Source of the DNA: Lottia gigantea
Lineage: Eukaryota; Mollusca; Gastropoda; Lottiidae
Direction: 5' to 3'
DNA length: 64,000 bases
Assembly (NCBI RefSeq): GCF_000327385.1
Contig: NW_008709614.1
Location: 1,319,575 to 1,383,574 of the forward strand
Below are positions 1 to 11,275 of the stretch, piece by piece; positions within the stretch are counted from its first letter, which is position 1, and each line of letters opens with the position of its first letter. The notes beneath the pieces are model-generated. The model saw only the letters and a program-made list of their open reading frames with translations, was not told the origin of the DNA and ran no database searches. Position numbers and translations under genes: made by a program.

Positions 1-673
1 AATGTTTCTACTTGGAATGAAATAGTTATCATATTTTCCAATCACAGTATCATAATTATCTTTATCTTCTTCGGCATCAAATGTAAAAGTTTTAAATATT
101 TTCTCAGCAGTTTCACCCATACAAAATATTAGAGCGCTTACTTGAATATCTCCATCTTCTTTATGTAATTTACTTCCGATTCTAAATCGACTAAAAGTTT
201 GTTTCCATACTGGCCATTCACCAGGTTGATCAAAATGGAATTTCTCCGGTTGCTTCAGCTTTGCCATCCTTTATATTTTATAAGCACTATGAACCAATTG
301 AATGTTCTATCCACAATATAAAATCCTTTTTGAACTAATTTAATGTTCCAACAACGATGATATGACGCAATCTAATAATGGTCAACTTCTAGCTCCGGCT
401 TCTTCTCCTTTCTTTTATAAAATTAGAAAGTTCACTTCTGACACCATGTCGAATCACCAAAGGCCGACTGGCATTCGCTCATCAGGATGGAATGAAAACA
501 GCTATTGCATTAATAAGATTTATATATAAGACATCAAGCACATGTTACATGACTAGCAAGGATGACTGCAAACTTTATAATACTAATACTGACCATGCAT
601 GCAATCTATAGTCTATATCAATATTCTATTTATAGCTATAGTCTTTATCAAACTAGTGTTCATATTCTCAACA
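1..673 (-). mobile_element. Ty3/gypsy-like LTR retrotransposon, 5' part (5' LTR plus start of gag)
   Basis: The 5' LTR lies at 448-673. Read on the minus strand it opens TGTTGAGAATATG and closes with ...CGACA, giving TGT...ACA ends. It is followed by TGGTGTCAGAAGTG, which fits a primer-binding site for a leucine tRNA 3' end. A gag-like frame starts at 267 and stays open to the window edge. It begins MAKLKQPEKFHF and contains PGEWPVWKQTFSRF, a pattern I associate with gag of invertebrate gypsy elements. The rest of the element and its other LTR lie beyond the window. The visible part looks whole. Age cannot be judged with only one LTR. The LTR edge abuts a GPCR reading frame at 674. Confidence 0.8.
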
Positions 674-1027
674 AATTCCATAGCTGTTGAAAAATTGGGT
701 CTTTTTCTGATAATTTTTTCCATACATGAGTAACTGAACCATTGGTACGAGAGAAATGATGACGTACAAGATCTGAAGAAAGCTGATCGAAATTAGATAA
801 ATCCTGATACTGCTTTTCATTTTAGGATGGCTAAATACACCAATATTCAGAATATTCACTGTTATTGCTACTAGTGATAAGATGAGTTGTACTTGTTTCA
901 TCACAGTCATAAAGGAGTCAAACTCTTCTTCTGTCATCAAACCAATAGTTTTCTCTTTCCCCAGGTCGTTGATAGTGCTGTCATCTTCTGTTGTACTATT
1001 CCATAAGTCGGAACTGTTTCCTACCAT
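674..1027 (-). pseudogene. Class A (rhodopsin-like) GPCR N-terminal fragment, cut by the LTR element
   Basis: The frame starts at the ATG at 1027. The predicted N-terminus is extracellular and rich in N-glycosylation sites (NSS, NST). Two hydrophobic segments follow. TM1 (about residues 43-65) contains ITVNILNIGVF with the conserved TM1 Asn, and TM2 (about 72-98) contains IYLISISFLQILYV. The canonical TM2 Asp is not evident. After about 118 residues the frame meets the LTR edge at 673/674, so TM3-TM7 are missing here. An intronless 5' exon of this sort is common in invertebrate peptide-receptor (FMRFamide-receptor-like) families, but two helices are too little to name the ligand. The gene is probably inactivated by the insertion. 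Alternatively the retroelement sits near an exon edge and the remaining exons lie left of the window. Confidence 0.6.
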
Positions 1028-3093
1028 TTTTGTATTAGTTCTAACTTCTATTGACTAATTTTTTACTCTCAAACTAAGTTTTTCGTCTATAAAAATGTAA
1101 TATTTTATAATCCAATATTTAATACTTTGTCTATATTGCTTCCTGCCAACACCTATAAAAGGTCTAAGTAGTTTAGATGACGTCTTAAAGGAAGCTGTAT
1201 CTATTGAAAAACAAATTTCAGACAATGTACATATCGATTAATATGATCTATATAAATCAGTAACAGGAAATGTATGTAATAGGCGGTGTATCTACTTTGG
1301 TTGGTGGCCTGGTATATTTTCTGTTTTTTTTATTTGTCCAATAATGATAATATATGACAATATGAAAATAATTTCAATCTTAAATGTCGCAAACGTCAAT
1401 GGAATTGCGAAAAAGAGGATATAACTAGGCTTTATTTAAGGTCCCCGTGATTCACGTTGGACTGGAAAACGTCTTTTAAAAAGCTTTTTAGGCGTGAAAA
1501 GATTTTTCAGTGTTAAAGGTTTATTTTATCTGACTTTTAACCGACTCATTTATTCCGCTTTTCAGAAAAAAAAGCCAATGGCGATCAATGAGCTGTAGAC
1601 TTTCTATTTTCGATTTGAACATTACGTTTTCTCTCAATATTAAGGTTAAGGCTCGTTGGAAGGGCTAATTGGATTAGTTTAGAAACCAAATCCCCACTTT
1701 ACCTACCTAGTTGATAATAAAAAGGGTAAGCCATAATGCATCGCCCAAACGTGCTCTGGTAGTTGTATTTAATTCTCACTCCCACAAATTCACTGCTCTT
1801 TCCCACATCTTTAATTTCGTAAGGGGTGGTATGAGAAGGGGAGCAAAGGAAAGGGATGAGGATCGGCTGGATGATAGATTAACGTTTACTTCTAGGGGAT
1901 GCTGATAACACTTACTATGTAGCCTAATGGTTGGATTATGTTCAAGTAGGCCTACACGATGTTTATCACATTTAGCCAAATTAGATGTGATAAACGTCGA
2001 ACACTGTTGCTAAAGGAACGTGCATTCAACTAGGAAAGATTTGACCATGTAAGCCTTTGCAGTGGCGCATCCAGGTTTAAGTCCGAGGAGTGTGGGGGCA
2101 AATATCTTAGATTGTCCGAATTTCTTACTTAGTTATGAGATATTTGCATATATCTGATATAAAAAAGAAACCAAAAACATGGTAACGTTTGGGTTTCTTA
2201 ACTGACAGGCTGCTTAAATTTCGGAGTCCTTGTGACGTACTTGCGGTTTTTTGTATTTACTCGACAGTCGACAACACTGTCAAAATAGAGGCTAGCTTAG
2301 AGGCAGATGTTTCGGTTTCGGCCTAGCGTGCAGTAGCGTTATTCAAAAAGTGTCGGACCGTAGGTGCGAATTCGATTGCAGAATATAGCAGCATGAGAAC
2401 GTTTCAGATGAGCTGGTGACACTGTATCTTTATAGCTCTCAGAAATATTATATAAAGAAAGGTACCTAATTCTTGCATTGGACTACTTATAATTTTCCAG
2501 TCATACAGTGCGAATATGCAAACGATAAAATTCGCTACGTGTGTCCCTTCGTAACGACGCTTCTGTGGGTGGAGATGTGTCTCAATCCTCTCATTCAGCC
2601 CTCAATTGTTCGAATACCGGTACTGCAAAATTTCGGCACTTTGATGTTCTCGGATGTCAAAGTGCCTATTTTACGTCCATAACAGAGACACTCTACTCAA
2701 CAAGCTTGACCATTTGCTTGACCTCCCAGGTTTTTTGACGGAGGGGAGGTGTCACCCTGTCCCCCCGTGATCTGCGCCCATATGGCCATGAGATGAGTTG
2801 CCTTTTAAGCCTAGTTATAAAACGCCCGACCTGCAAAAGGCTATGTCAGATGCAAGCTATCAAATATTGTTACTGCAGGCTGTGAACGAAAAAATTTCGA
2901 CAACTGTATCCCTTTAGATGCAGCTTTAGTATATGACAAAAGAACCAAAGACAATTTTCTCTTCTTTAAGATCAGGTAGGCCGTAACCTTGTTTGACAAG
3001 TTGGCAAGAACAAGGTCATCAAGGTCGTTCATAACTTGATAGGTCAAGGTCGAATTGTTATGGCACTCGTTGGATTTGGAGAGTCGGTTATCA
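1028..3093. other. Intergenic region upstream of the CoA-transferase gene
   Basis: This lies between the GPCR start (minus) and the CoA-transferase start (plus), so it should hold both promoters. I see no convincing coding exon. Short open frames at 1711-1905, 1776-1979, 2473-2738 and 2841-3047 have no recognisable domains and overlap on opposite strands. The section 2060-2780 may be an old DNA element (separate entry). Confidence 0.5.
2060..2781. mobile_element. Possible degenerate DNA transposon with imperfect terminal inverted repeats
   Basis: The left end reads cagtggcgcatccagg. The right end, in reverse complement, reads ATGGGCGCAGATCACGG and is followed inward by a G-rich run. G/C-rich ends with a GCGC core framing about 0.7 kb resemble the CAGTGGCG-type ends of some cut-and-paste elements. 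No clear target-site duplication or transposase was seen. Weak call. Confidence 0.25.
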
Positions 3094-6000
3094 ATGGCAT
3101 CAAAACTTCTTTCCCGAGCCCTTCGATTTAAAACGTTTGGCTCAAAACAAAGTCCATCAAAGAGAAACTTTTATCTTTACACACCAGAGCCATTTCATCC
3201 GTTTCCAGACCGTCATCCAGACTGGAAGTCAGCACTTGAAGCGGTGAGAGCTGTCAAATCAGGTCAGTAGAAGGAAATATTGTAGCCTATGAAGTAAGAG
3301 GTGTAATTTGCCCCTCCGAACTTCTGACCGAATTATGTAATATCAGATTTAAGAGGCCTATATTTCTAATATGAATATGTCTGAGAAGTAAAATCCTTGT
3401 CTTTTTAAGGCCCTTTAAAGTGACCAATAATATTGTAGTGGATTAGGCCCAGTATTAGCATCAGCCTAATTATGTCAATATGGGCAAGTGGGCAGTTCTA
3501 GTGGAACATATTGACATATATTTTTTACCTGCCTGTGATATTAGGTTAAATAATATATTTGTAGGCTTTTTAGTTGTTACTGTATCATTCACCTTTTTAC
3601 ATTTTACATCTCATTAAATTGAATTGCATTCTTCAACACTTGCATTTTAATCAAATTATGAAGTGCCAAAATGAAATTGTAAATGTGTGATTTTCATGGT
3701 TTTAAATGAATATGCATCCAGTGTATTCCAGTATATATCAATAAATTAGTAAGATTCAACCTACTGTACCTTACATACAAACAGTACCCATGTTTTTAAT
3801 TGTAAATCCCCTTTGAAAATTGACATAGGCCCTACATGTTAGTGTAAGACTTAAATGTACCGTAACAGGTGAATTGAGTGGATATTTCAAAGTTTGAAAA
3901 TGTTCCTCAAGCAATGGGGTCCATGCCATGGTTTGTCATTTTCTGGGTTGTTTTGGACCTTGAATATGTAAGTAGTCTTCAAAAGTACTTGATGTGTATG
4001 AAAATCCAGTAATTCCTTCAAATATATCTCAAACGAGAAGTTACACTTGTTATTTACTTCGTTCACCAGATTATCTTCTCTCTGAAAATCTCAAAGTTTT
4101 ATCAGGCCAGTAGCTCTGGAGGGTATTTTTATATTTATAAAATTAACTGCTGGATTTTTTTAGTTAAAAGTTTCAGATAAGTTAAAGTGCATGATTGATG
4201 ATGGCTTAAAATCTGTCTTGAATAGCCAGTTTAGTTTTGTTGTCTGAAAGCTACTGGCTAATATTAAGCCGGATATGTCATATCTGCGCGTGCGCATTCG
4301 TCTAAACAAATTCCAGCCATTATTGCCTATGTCATTATACTCATGTGTAATGGTATTATGACCTCTAACTTCCCGTTAACTTCTGAAATAATGTCAAAGC
4401 TAAATTAACCTTTATGTCCTTATGAACGCTCACCAAAAAACAGTAAACCAGTCTTGAAGAATGGTTGATGGTTAAGCTGCCTCAACTTTAGTCATTTGAA
4501 CGCAATATAAGTAGTCATAAGGTTAAAGTTATCACAAAAGTTACAATGGGCCTCTGTGCCTTTTGGGAAATTAGGGTTCTTAAGTCTTAAACATTTTTAC
4601 TGATCCAGGATATTCAAGAACCAACTAGTTTTTGTTTTATATCCTGTACTGAAATTGTATGAAAATAAGTATATTTAACTAAGAGAATAATATCTAATCC
4701 CTATACATTCTTAACACCTTCAAGCTTTACAATAACCGTTTCTTGTAGGTGATAAAATATTTTTACATGGAGCAGCAGCTACTCCTGTTAGATTAGTGGA
4801 GGCTCTAGCAGAACACAGTATCAACCATAATTTAAAAGATATAGAAATAATACATATTCATACAGAGGGACCAGCAAGTTTTACTAAGCCAGAATTCGAA
4901 GGTAAGTTTGTATATATTGTAATACTGTATATCTTTATACCATCTCATTAATCAGATCAAATATGTTACAGATTCAGAAATTTTCTAGACAATTTTTCCA
5001 CCATTTCAAATAAAAGATAGAATTCAGTCATCAAATAAACTCCTGATTTCAATTATTTGTAATTATAGTTAGGATATACCAAGATTATTGTATACCTTAC
5101 ATTCATTATTTACAGGGGTAGCTGCTTGCCAGGGATAGTGGACCTAGGGTCCCATTTCGCCTCAACCTGCCTTTCTATGACAACAAAACCAATTTTGAAT
5201 GTCGTTGTATCTAGGGCTGGGTATCGATGACCAAATTGCGATAGATTATTGACGGCATAATACCTATCAATAATCGATTAATAAACAAAATATTTAAAGT
5301 GTAAAATCTTCTAAATACTAAATAAAAATCATATCATCATATTTCCATGGGTTATTTTTGATTGGTTATGATAGTTTAATGTGGGTAAGTGATGTGCTTA
5401 AGGGGGAAACTGTGCAAGAAATTATGACTAGTTAACCAGTACACAGGAGAAAATATAATGTTGACAGTTAATCGATTATGTATTTCGATGATCGATAATC
5501 AAAATTATAAATTCCTAGCGACTATGAACGCTTATTTTGATTATTTTACCCAGCCCTAGTTGTATCAATTTAAAAAGACTAAGGTGTGAATTTCTATTGA
5601 AATGAAATTAATTTTATTTATATAATGATTAATATAATATTGATATTTAATCATTGATTTTATTCTTTTCAAATAATAGTTTTGTTTTTTGTTTTTTTCA
5701 TTTGACTTCAATCTTAGAAAATGATTATACCTCTGAACAAAAATATAAAATCTTTATTATTGTTAAGAAATTGATTTAATTGAGATTTTAAAACTTTTTA
5801 TTAATGAAAATCTATTTAAGCTTATAATAATATAATTACTTCCAATCCAGAAATAAAAAGATTGTAACTATTTGAATTTTATACGCCTACTTTTCTTTGT
5901 TTGAATTGAGAAAAAAATCTTACAACCACTTCTACAAATGATCTAAAACATATTATTGAGGTTTAGACTTTTGTCACCTCCAGTTACGACCTCAAGATAC

Positions 6001-9000
6001 ATTATATACCATAAGTATGGGAGGTGTAGTGGCTTTTTTTATTCAATGTTCTTCATTGCTATTGTTTAATTCTCGATTCTGAATTCTTATTCAATGTTCT
6101 TATCTGAATTCTCTTAATTTGTATGCTTAATTCACCATTTATCCTTCAAAATTGACGTTTGTGTAGAAAAATCAAATTTTGTACAAATCAAATCAAATAC
6201 AAATTGTCAAACATAAAACTAAACCAACAAATGATCAATTACAAATCTCACTCAACTAATCTTGCAAAAACATTTCTCCATATACATGTAAAATATATTT
6301 GTCAGGTGCCATGCATACCTACGGAAGCGTATTAGGGCCATTCATTTTTTTTTTTTTTTTTTTTTAATTTTCAAGTTAGTATGTTGAATTTTCAAGTTAG
6401 TAACTTGAAAATTCAAGGTACTAACTTAAAAGTTCAAGATACAAACTTGAAAATTCAAGTTACTAACTTGAAAATTCAAGTTACTAAATTCAAGATACTA
6501 ACTTGAAAATTCAAGATACTAACTTGAAAATTCAACATACTAGCTTGAAAATTCAACATACTAACTTGAAAATTCAAGTTACTAACTTGAAAATTCAACA
6601 TACTAACTTGAAAATTCAACATACTAAATTCAACATACTAACTTGAAAATTCAAGTTACTAAATTCAACATACTAACTTGCAAATTCAACATACTAACTT
6701 GAAAATTCAACATACTAACTTGAAAATTAAAAAAAAAAAAATTGAATGGCCCTAATACGCTTCCGTACATACCTCATTTTAAAGTATTTCTTATAATATT
6801 TCAGGTGTTATCAGATCTAATTCCTTATTTATTGGTTCTAATGTTCGTGAAGCTGTAAACAGAGGAAGTGCTGATTGTACTCCAATATTTTTAAGTGAAA
6901 TACCGTTGTTATTTAGACGCAACATAATAAATCTAGACGTAGCTTTGATATCAGTTAGTTACCCTGATGAACATGGCTACTGTAGTCTGGGACCAAGTGT
7001 TGATTGTACACGGGCTGCTGTACAAAATGCTAAAGTTATTATAGGTGTGTTAAACTTTTTTATGACATATATTTTCTGTATTTTACTTGGGATTGTAAAG
7101 GTACACTCTGCCATACACTGTGATTCAGGAAAATCAAGCACTGAAGGCTGGTGAGGAAATACCAGAAATACCATAAAGTCAGTATTGTTACAGGTAAACC
7201 CAACACCACTAGAATATGTTAAATGGTGGTTGAGCAGTCTCTCCAATTGGTAGTCTTAAATAATAAGACCTGTTTGCGTTACTTCTTTAATATCAGTTTA
7301 TATTGTTTATTATCAAACAATTATATTTGATTAATTTCAGGGTTAGTAAACCACAATATGCCACGTACATTTGGTGACAGTATGATACATCAATCACATA
7401 TAGATGTAATGGTGGAAGACAAATATACCCCTCTTCCTGAACGTCCACCAAAACCTCTTACAGATGTCGAAACAGAGATAGGGCGACTCATAGCTGAAAA
7501 CCTTGTACATGATGGAGCTACGCTTCAAATGGGTAAGTACTAGTAAAAGTAATAAATATCTTCACATAGTCATAGTTAAGGTTGTACTAAATCTTTTTAA
7601 GTTTAAAGGGATAGTGCAGCATTTCAGGTAAATGATTTAGACCTTGTATATATGTAAAAAATCTTCTTCTACTAAAAAATCACATAATTCCCTCAAATAG
7701 ACCTCAAACAAGAAATTTAACTTTTTATTTAGTTCCTTGCTTATCTCCTCTCTGAAATTTGGGGTATCCTAAAGTTAAATGTCTTTTAAATATAGTCTCT
7801 TTGTTTTCCAGGAATTGGTTCTATACCAGACGCTGTTTTATCACAGCTTGGTAATCACTGGAATCTAGGAGTACACACTGAAATGTTTAGTGATGGCATT
7901 ATAGATCTGGTAGAAAAAGGAGTCATAACAAATTCTAAAAAAGTCATACAAACTGGCAAGATTGTCAGTTCCTTTGCTGTTGGATCCAGAAAACTCTATG
8001 ATTTTATGGACAATAATCCTTATGTGTGTAAGTAAACGTAATCACAAGGCAATGCTCTGAGTGATAAAAAAATTTTGAGTGGTCTAGAAAATAACCATGA
8101 TTATGGGTACAAAATATGCAGGTTTATTTTTCAAATATGCAAACTGGTAGGGAAAATAATTTCACCGAAAACATTATTACTGCCAATTAAACAGATCCAT
8201 ATCCTGTAAATCAGGACTAAACGTTTGGCTCTATTTACATGTATAGCCAAGAAGAGTATCTTATATAGAACCCAATACTGAGTTTAAACTACTATTATTG
8301 CATATTCCTTTGGCAACTATAGATTGTCTAATCTATTCGTTGCTCTTATGATTCCATATTCTCGTCATAATTTTGATTGGTAGAGAGTTATTAGTCTCTA
8401 ATGCGAGAATATGGGATCACAAGAGCAACAGGTAGATGAGACAGTCTACCGTTGCTTAAGGAACATGTTATTATTGATGATGTACAGTAAATACTTTGAT
8501 GAAGTTTGTATAGAAAAGTAAATTAAAGTTTACTTGATGAGAGAGCCCTTTCCACATTCTATTTGATATATTTTGTAATTTCTAGGTATGTTAGATGTAT
8601 CATTTACCAACAGTACAGCTATTATCTGTCAGAATCCAAAAGTAACAGCCATTAATTCTTGTATTATGGTAGATCTAACGGGTCAAGTTGTCTCTGATTC
8701 TATACTAAATATTTCAATCTACGACAAAACGGAGGGGGGGTTAGCAGGAACACTAAAGTGGTGTTTACTCTTTTATCACAATATAAATTACAATTTAAGT
8801 GTCCAAGAGATGTCAACTCAAAACTATAAGTGAATCCATAGATCATGGAATCTCATAAATTGAGTACTTGTGGTTTTCCATTAATGTCTATAGAGAGAGT
8901 CAACTTTGAATTGTTTTATGGATCATTTTTTTTTGTTTCTTGTTAAATTTTATGGAAGACAATATATTCTTGCAATTTCTAAATTCTTCCAATAGGTGTG

Positions 9001-9633
9001 GGAGGTCAGGTAGATTTTATACGTGGTGCAGCATTAGGACTAGATGGATTAGGTAAACCTATTATTGCCATGCCATCTACCACTAAAAAAGGAGAGTCCA
9101 AAATAGTTCCTGTGATAGCAGAAGGTGAGATGTTCTAATCTTTTGTCATAAGCTTATTTTATCCAAAGAGTAAAGTTTTACATCTTCCTCTTCTGCACCA
9201 AATTTCACTAGATGTTATTTCCACGTCAGCCCCTCTAACCTACATCACTGACGGTGGTCAAGAAGTTAAAATACACGACAGTTCACAACAATAAATGTTA
9301 AAATAATTCTGATTTCTTATAACATGGAAACTGTGAATATAATACTAGGAAATAATGATATTCAAAATTATTTCAAGTCTATACATGAAAACAAGACCTT
9401 CAGTGTAATGAAAGGTTATGAAGCAGTATATACTTATAATTTTTACAGGGAGTGGAGTTACAACTACAAGAGCTCATGTTCATTATATTGTAACAGAATA
9501 TGGTATAGCCTATTTATTTGGTAAAACATTACGACAGAGAGCATATGAACTGATAAAAATTGCTCATCCATCTCATAGAGAGAGTTTAGAAAAAGCTGCT
9601 TTTGACAGATTGAAATGTATGCCATGTCCCTAA
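3094..9633 (+). CDS. Mitochondrial acetyl-CoA hydrolase / 4-hydroxybutyrate CoA-transferase-like protein, 8 exons
   Basis: Exons: 3094-3262, 4749-4901, 6805-7044, 7341-7532, 7812-8027, 8586 to about 8705, 8996-9124 and 9449-9633, giving about 470 residues. The N-terminus MASKLLSRALRFKTFGSKQ is basic and looks like a mitochondrial presequence. Family landmarks in order: SGDKIFLHGAAATPVRL, PDEHGYCSLGPSVD, VNHNMPRTFGDSMIHQS, GVHTEMFSDG with the Glu (about residue 275) that forms the glutamyl-CoA thioester, VDLTGQVVSDSI, VGGQVDFIRGAALG and RAHVHYIVTEYGIAYLFGK. Family enzymes move CoA between short-chain acids (acetate, succinate, 4-hydroxybutyrate) or hydrolyse acetyl-CoA in mitochondria; the exact substrate is not visible. 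Most junctions are phase 1. Oddity: the short stretch linking VSDSI to VGGQV (family: IG.x.YSG) was not found and exon 6 lacks a clear donor, so its 3' border is uncertain. Introns carry several small inverted-repeat elements. Confidence 0.9.
3880..4130. repeat. Dispersed repeat, copy A (intron 1 of the CoA-transferase gene)
   Basis: Shares ordered patches with 7600-7765: 'gaccttg.atatgtaa', 'aattcc.tcaaata', 'ctcaaac.agaa.tt' and 'cttctctctgaaa'. Roughly 200 bp of alignable but diverged sequence suggests two old copies of one interspersed family. No ends or duplications were resolved. Confidence 0.45.
5204..5566. mobile_element. hAT-like MITE with 8-bp target-site duplication (intron 2 of the CoA-transferase gene)
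   Basis: The direct repeat GTTGTATC occurs at 5204-5211 and 5559-5566, immediately outside perfect terminal inverted repeats TAGGGCTGGGTA (5212-5223) and TACCCAGCCCTA (5547-5558). The interior (347 bp with ends) has no coding capacity. An 8-bp duplication with short terminal inverted repeats is the mark of hAT-superfamily non-autonomous elements. The interior repeats the ATCGAT/ATCGATTA motif that often accompanies such 'agggctgggta' ends. Confidence 0.85.
6314..6773. mobile_element. TIR element with palindromic minisatellite core and CATACC duplication
   Basis: The direct repeat CATACC lies at 6314-6319 and 6768-6773. Inside it, 6320-6767 begins TACGGAAGCGTATTAGGG and ends with the exact reverse complement, and the arms continue through 'ccattca' into a T-run on the left and an A-run on the right. 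The core, about 6365-6728, is a tandem array of a roughly 21-bp unit (actaacttgaaaattcaaca with variants). It starts in the opposite orientation and flips near 6405, so the whole element is close to a giant palindrome. No coding capacity. It lies in intron 2, just upstream of exon 3 of the CoA-transferase gene. Confidence 0.85.
7600..7765. repeat. Dispersed repeat, copy B (intron 4 of the CoA-transferase gene)
   Basis: Diverged partner of 3880-4130, sharing the order of conserved patches ending in 'cttatctcctctctgaaat'. It begins near aaagggatagtgcagcatt. The family is unidentified. Confidence 0.45.
8290..8480. mobile_element. Foldback/MITE-like inverted repeat (intron 5 of the CoA-transferase gene)
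   Basis: The left arm, about 8291-8355, includes ttgctcttatgattccatat. It is the imperfect reverse complement of the right arm, about 8403-8478, which includes atatgggatcacaagagcaa. The arms are about 65-70 bp around a loop of roughly 45 bp. No duplication was confirmed. The RNA would fold into a long hairpin in the pre-mRNA. Confidence 0.7.
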
Positions 9634-11016
9634 CATTGGCATGCTCAATTTATATTTGGGTACTTTAAGTTTATCAAATCATAGGATTAAAACAGAGACA
9701 GATAATATCAGGTACAAAAAAGAAACAAAATTCTAATTTTTATTTGTGTAAAATATACTTCATAATATACATGTAGCCCTGAATAGAAAGTTTTTTCAAT
9801 AACATTGTTATAACAAGGCATAATAGCTTTTCCTGAAGTTGTTTGAATTTACGTTGTAAAGCCATATAATTTTAATATACATGCATTGCATTTCTGAAAA
9901 TATGCTATTTTACTAGAACATCTTTGAAAGGAGGTAATACTGTTGATATAAATCATAATATATTATATGGTTCTACAGTCAGATTGTGCATTTCCGTATG
10001 AATGCATACAAGTGCAGTTTTAAATGTAAAAGTTGAATGCTAATTTAATATAACATGAATGTTAAGAAGGTACATGTGTAAATGAACCAATTCCTTGTGT
10101 TATGTTTTAAGATTGATTTGATATTTGATTTGATAAATGAAGGATATGTTTGATGTATCAAGTATTTGAAATAATGATTTTGTAAGAGTAATAATTATGT
10201 TAAATGATTTTCACTCATTTTATTGGAACAATTAATCACAATTAACCTTGAGTAGTTATTGACAATAGTGACTGCCAATAGCAGTCCTTTAACACTTTTC
10301 AGACTGTTTTAAGGGGCCTTCGCGTTGCGAATATGCATGTGACTACAAATTCCAAATGCAACTTTCAGCTCTGAGTTGCGCGAGAAATGCCTTTAAAAAC
10401 TTATAACTGCTGTTCTTTTTCACAACCATACACAACAGGTGATCAGTATGTAAGGACCACTTAAGCTTTGGTGTCCATTTATTCATAAAAATAGTACCTA
10501 TAGGATGATAATATATTGAATGTCAAATATATATATGCCATGTTGGTGCAAGGAACCCATGTAAAATACAGAGTTTATAAATATTATTATGAATGAAAAT
10601 GTCATAACAGTCATTATTGACTGGTCTTAAAATTGTAAATATACAAATGCCACTCCTTATAAGACCAACTTTCCACAGTGGGAAGTTTATTAAGTAAAGT
10701 ACTACAAGGAAAATATTAATTGACATAACCTAATACATAATTACATCCTTAGTGATATTATTAATATTAAAAATTGATATCTAATTTTACAGTCATTAAT
10801 GGTAATTAGCTTTACTCTAATTATAAGTTACAAGGCACCTAAAATAATTAGCTAATTGTTATTGATCATATGAATATTATCAAGGTAGTTATTATAGTTG
10901 AGTATACAGTAACAATCAAGGTGAAGTCTTTACCTAGTTTAGACAGAAAGGTTTTTCAAATCTATCAATATGAGAACAAGGTGCATTATTGAATTTTAGA
11001 ACATCTTAAAGGAATT

Positions 11017-11275
11017 ATTAAGAGGTTTAAACTTCATATGTGTATTTGGGACATTCCAATTTTCAGTCAGAGGTCTGTGGTTCTTGCAATTCCACTAAAC
11101 CTAAGCTTCTGATGACATCACTGTTACAAAATTCTCTTATATTACATAAGGTCCTAATCAGTATAAAATGCTTTTTGTGGAATTGCAGGAACTGCATCAT
11201 TCTGATTGAAAATTGAAAGGGTGCAAATCGATGCTCATAGTGTCCCTGATACACATAAGAAGTTTAGAAAAACCT
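11017..11275. repeat. Long imperfect hairpin
   Basis: The left arm, about 11020-11098, includes cttcatatgtgtatttggga and ends ttgcaattccac. It pairs with the right arm, about 11177-11272, which includes gtggaattgcaggaactg, gattgaaaattga and atacacataagaagtttaga. The loop is about 75 bp. The arms are diverged with small insertions, as in an old foldback element; no flanking duplication was found. Confidence 0.6.

Noticed and set aside
1711-1979. Overlapping open frames on both strands upstream of the CoA-transferase
   Set aside because: Short, mutually overlapping, no motif and no splice context.
2841-3047. 68-residue minus-strand open frame next to the CoA-transferase start
   Set aside because: No domain; it lies in the probable promoter and 5' UTR.
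3055-3093. Upstream extension of the CoA-transferase frame starting from a non-ATG codon
   Set aside because: The first ATG at 3094 gives a good mitochondrial presequence; the extension relies on TTG initiation.
9172-9300. Possible SINE fragment in intron 7 of the CoA-transferase (ccacgtcagcccctctaacc)
   Set aside because: Resembles the body of the SINE at 50625-50847 only over a short patch; too weak to call.
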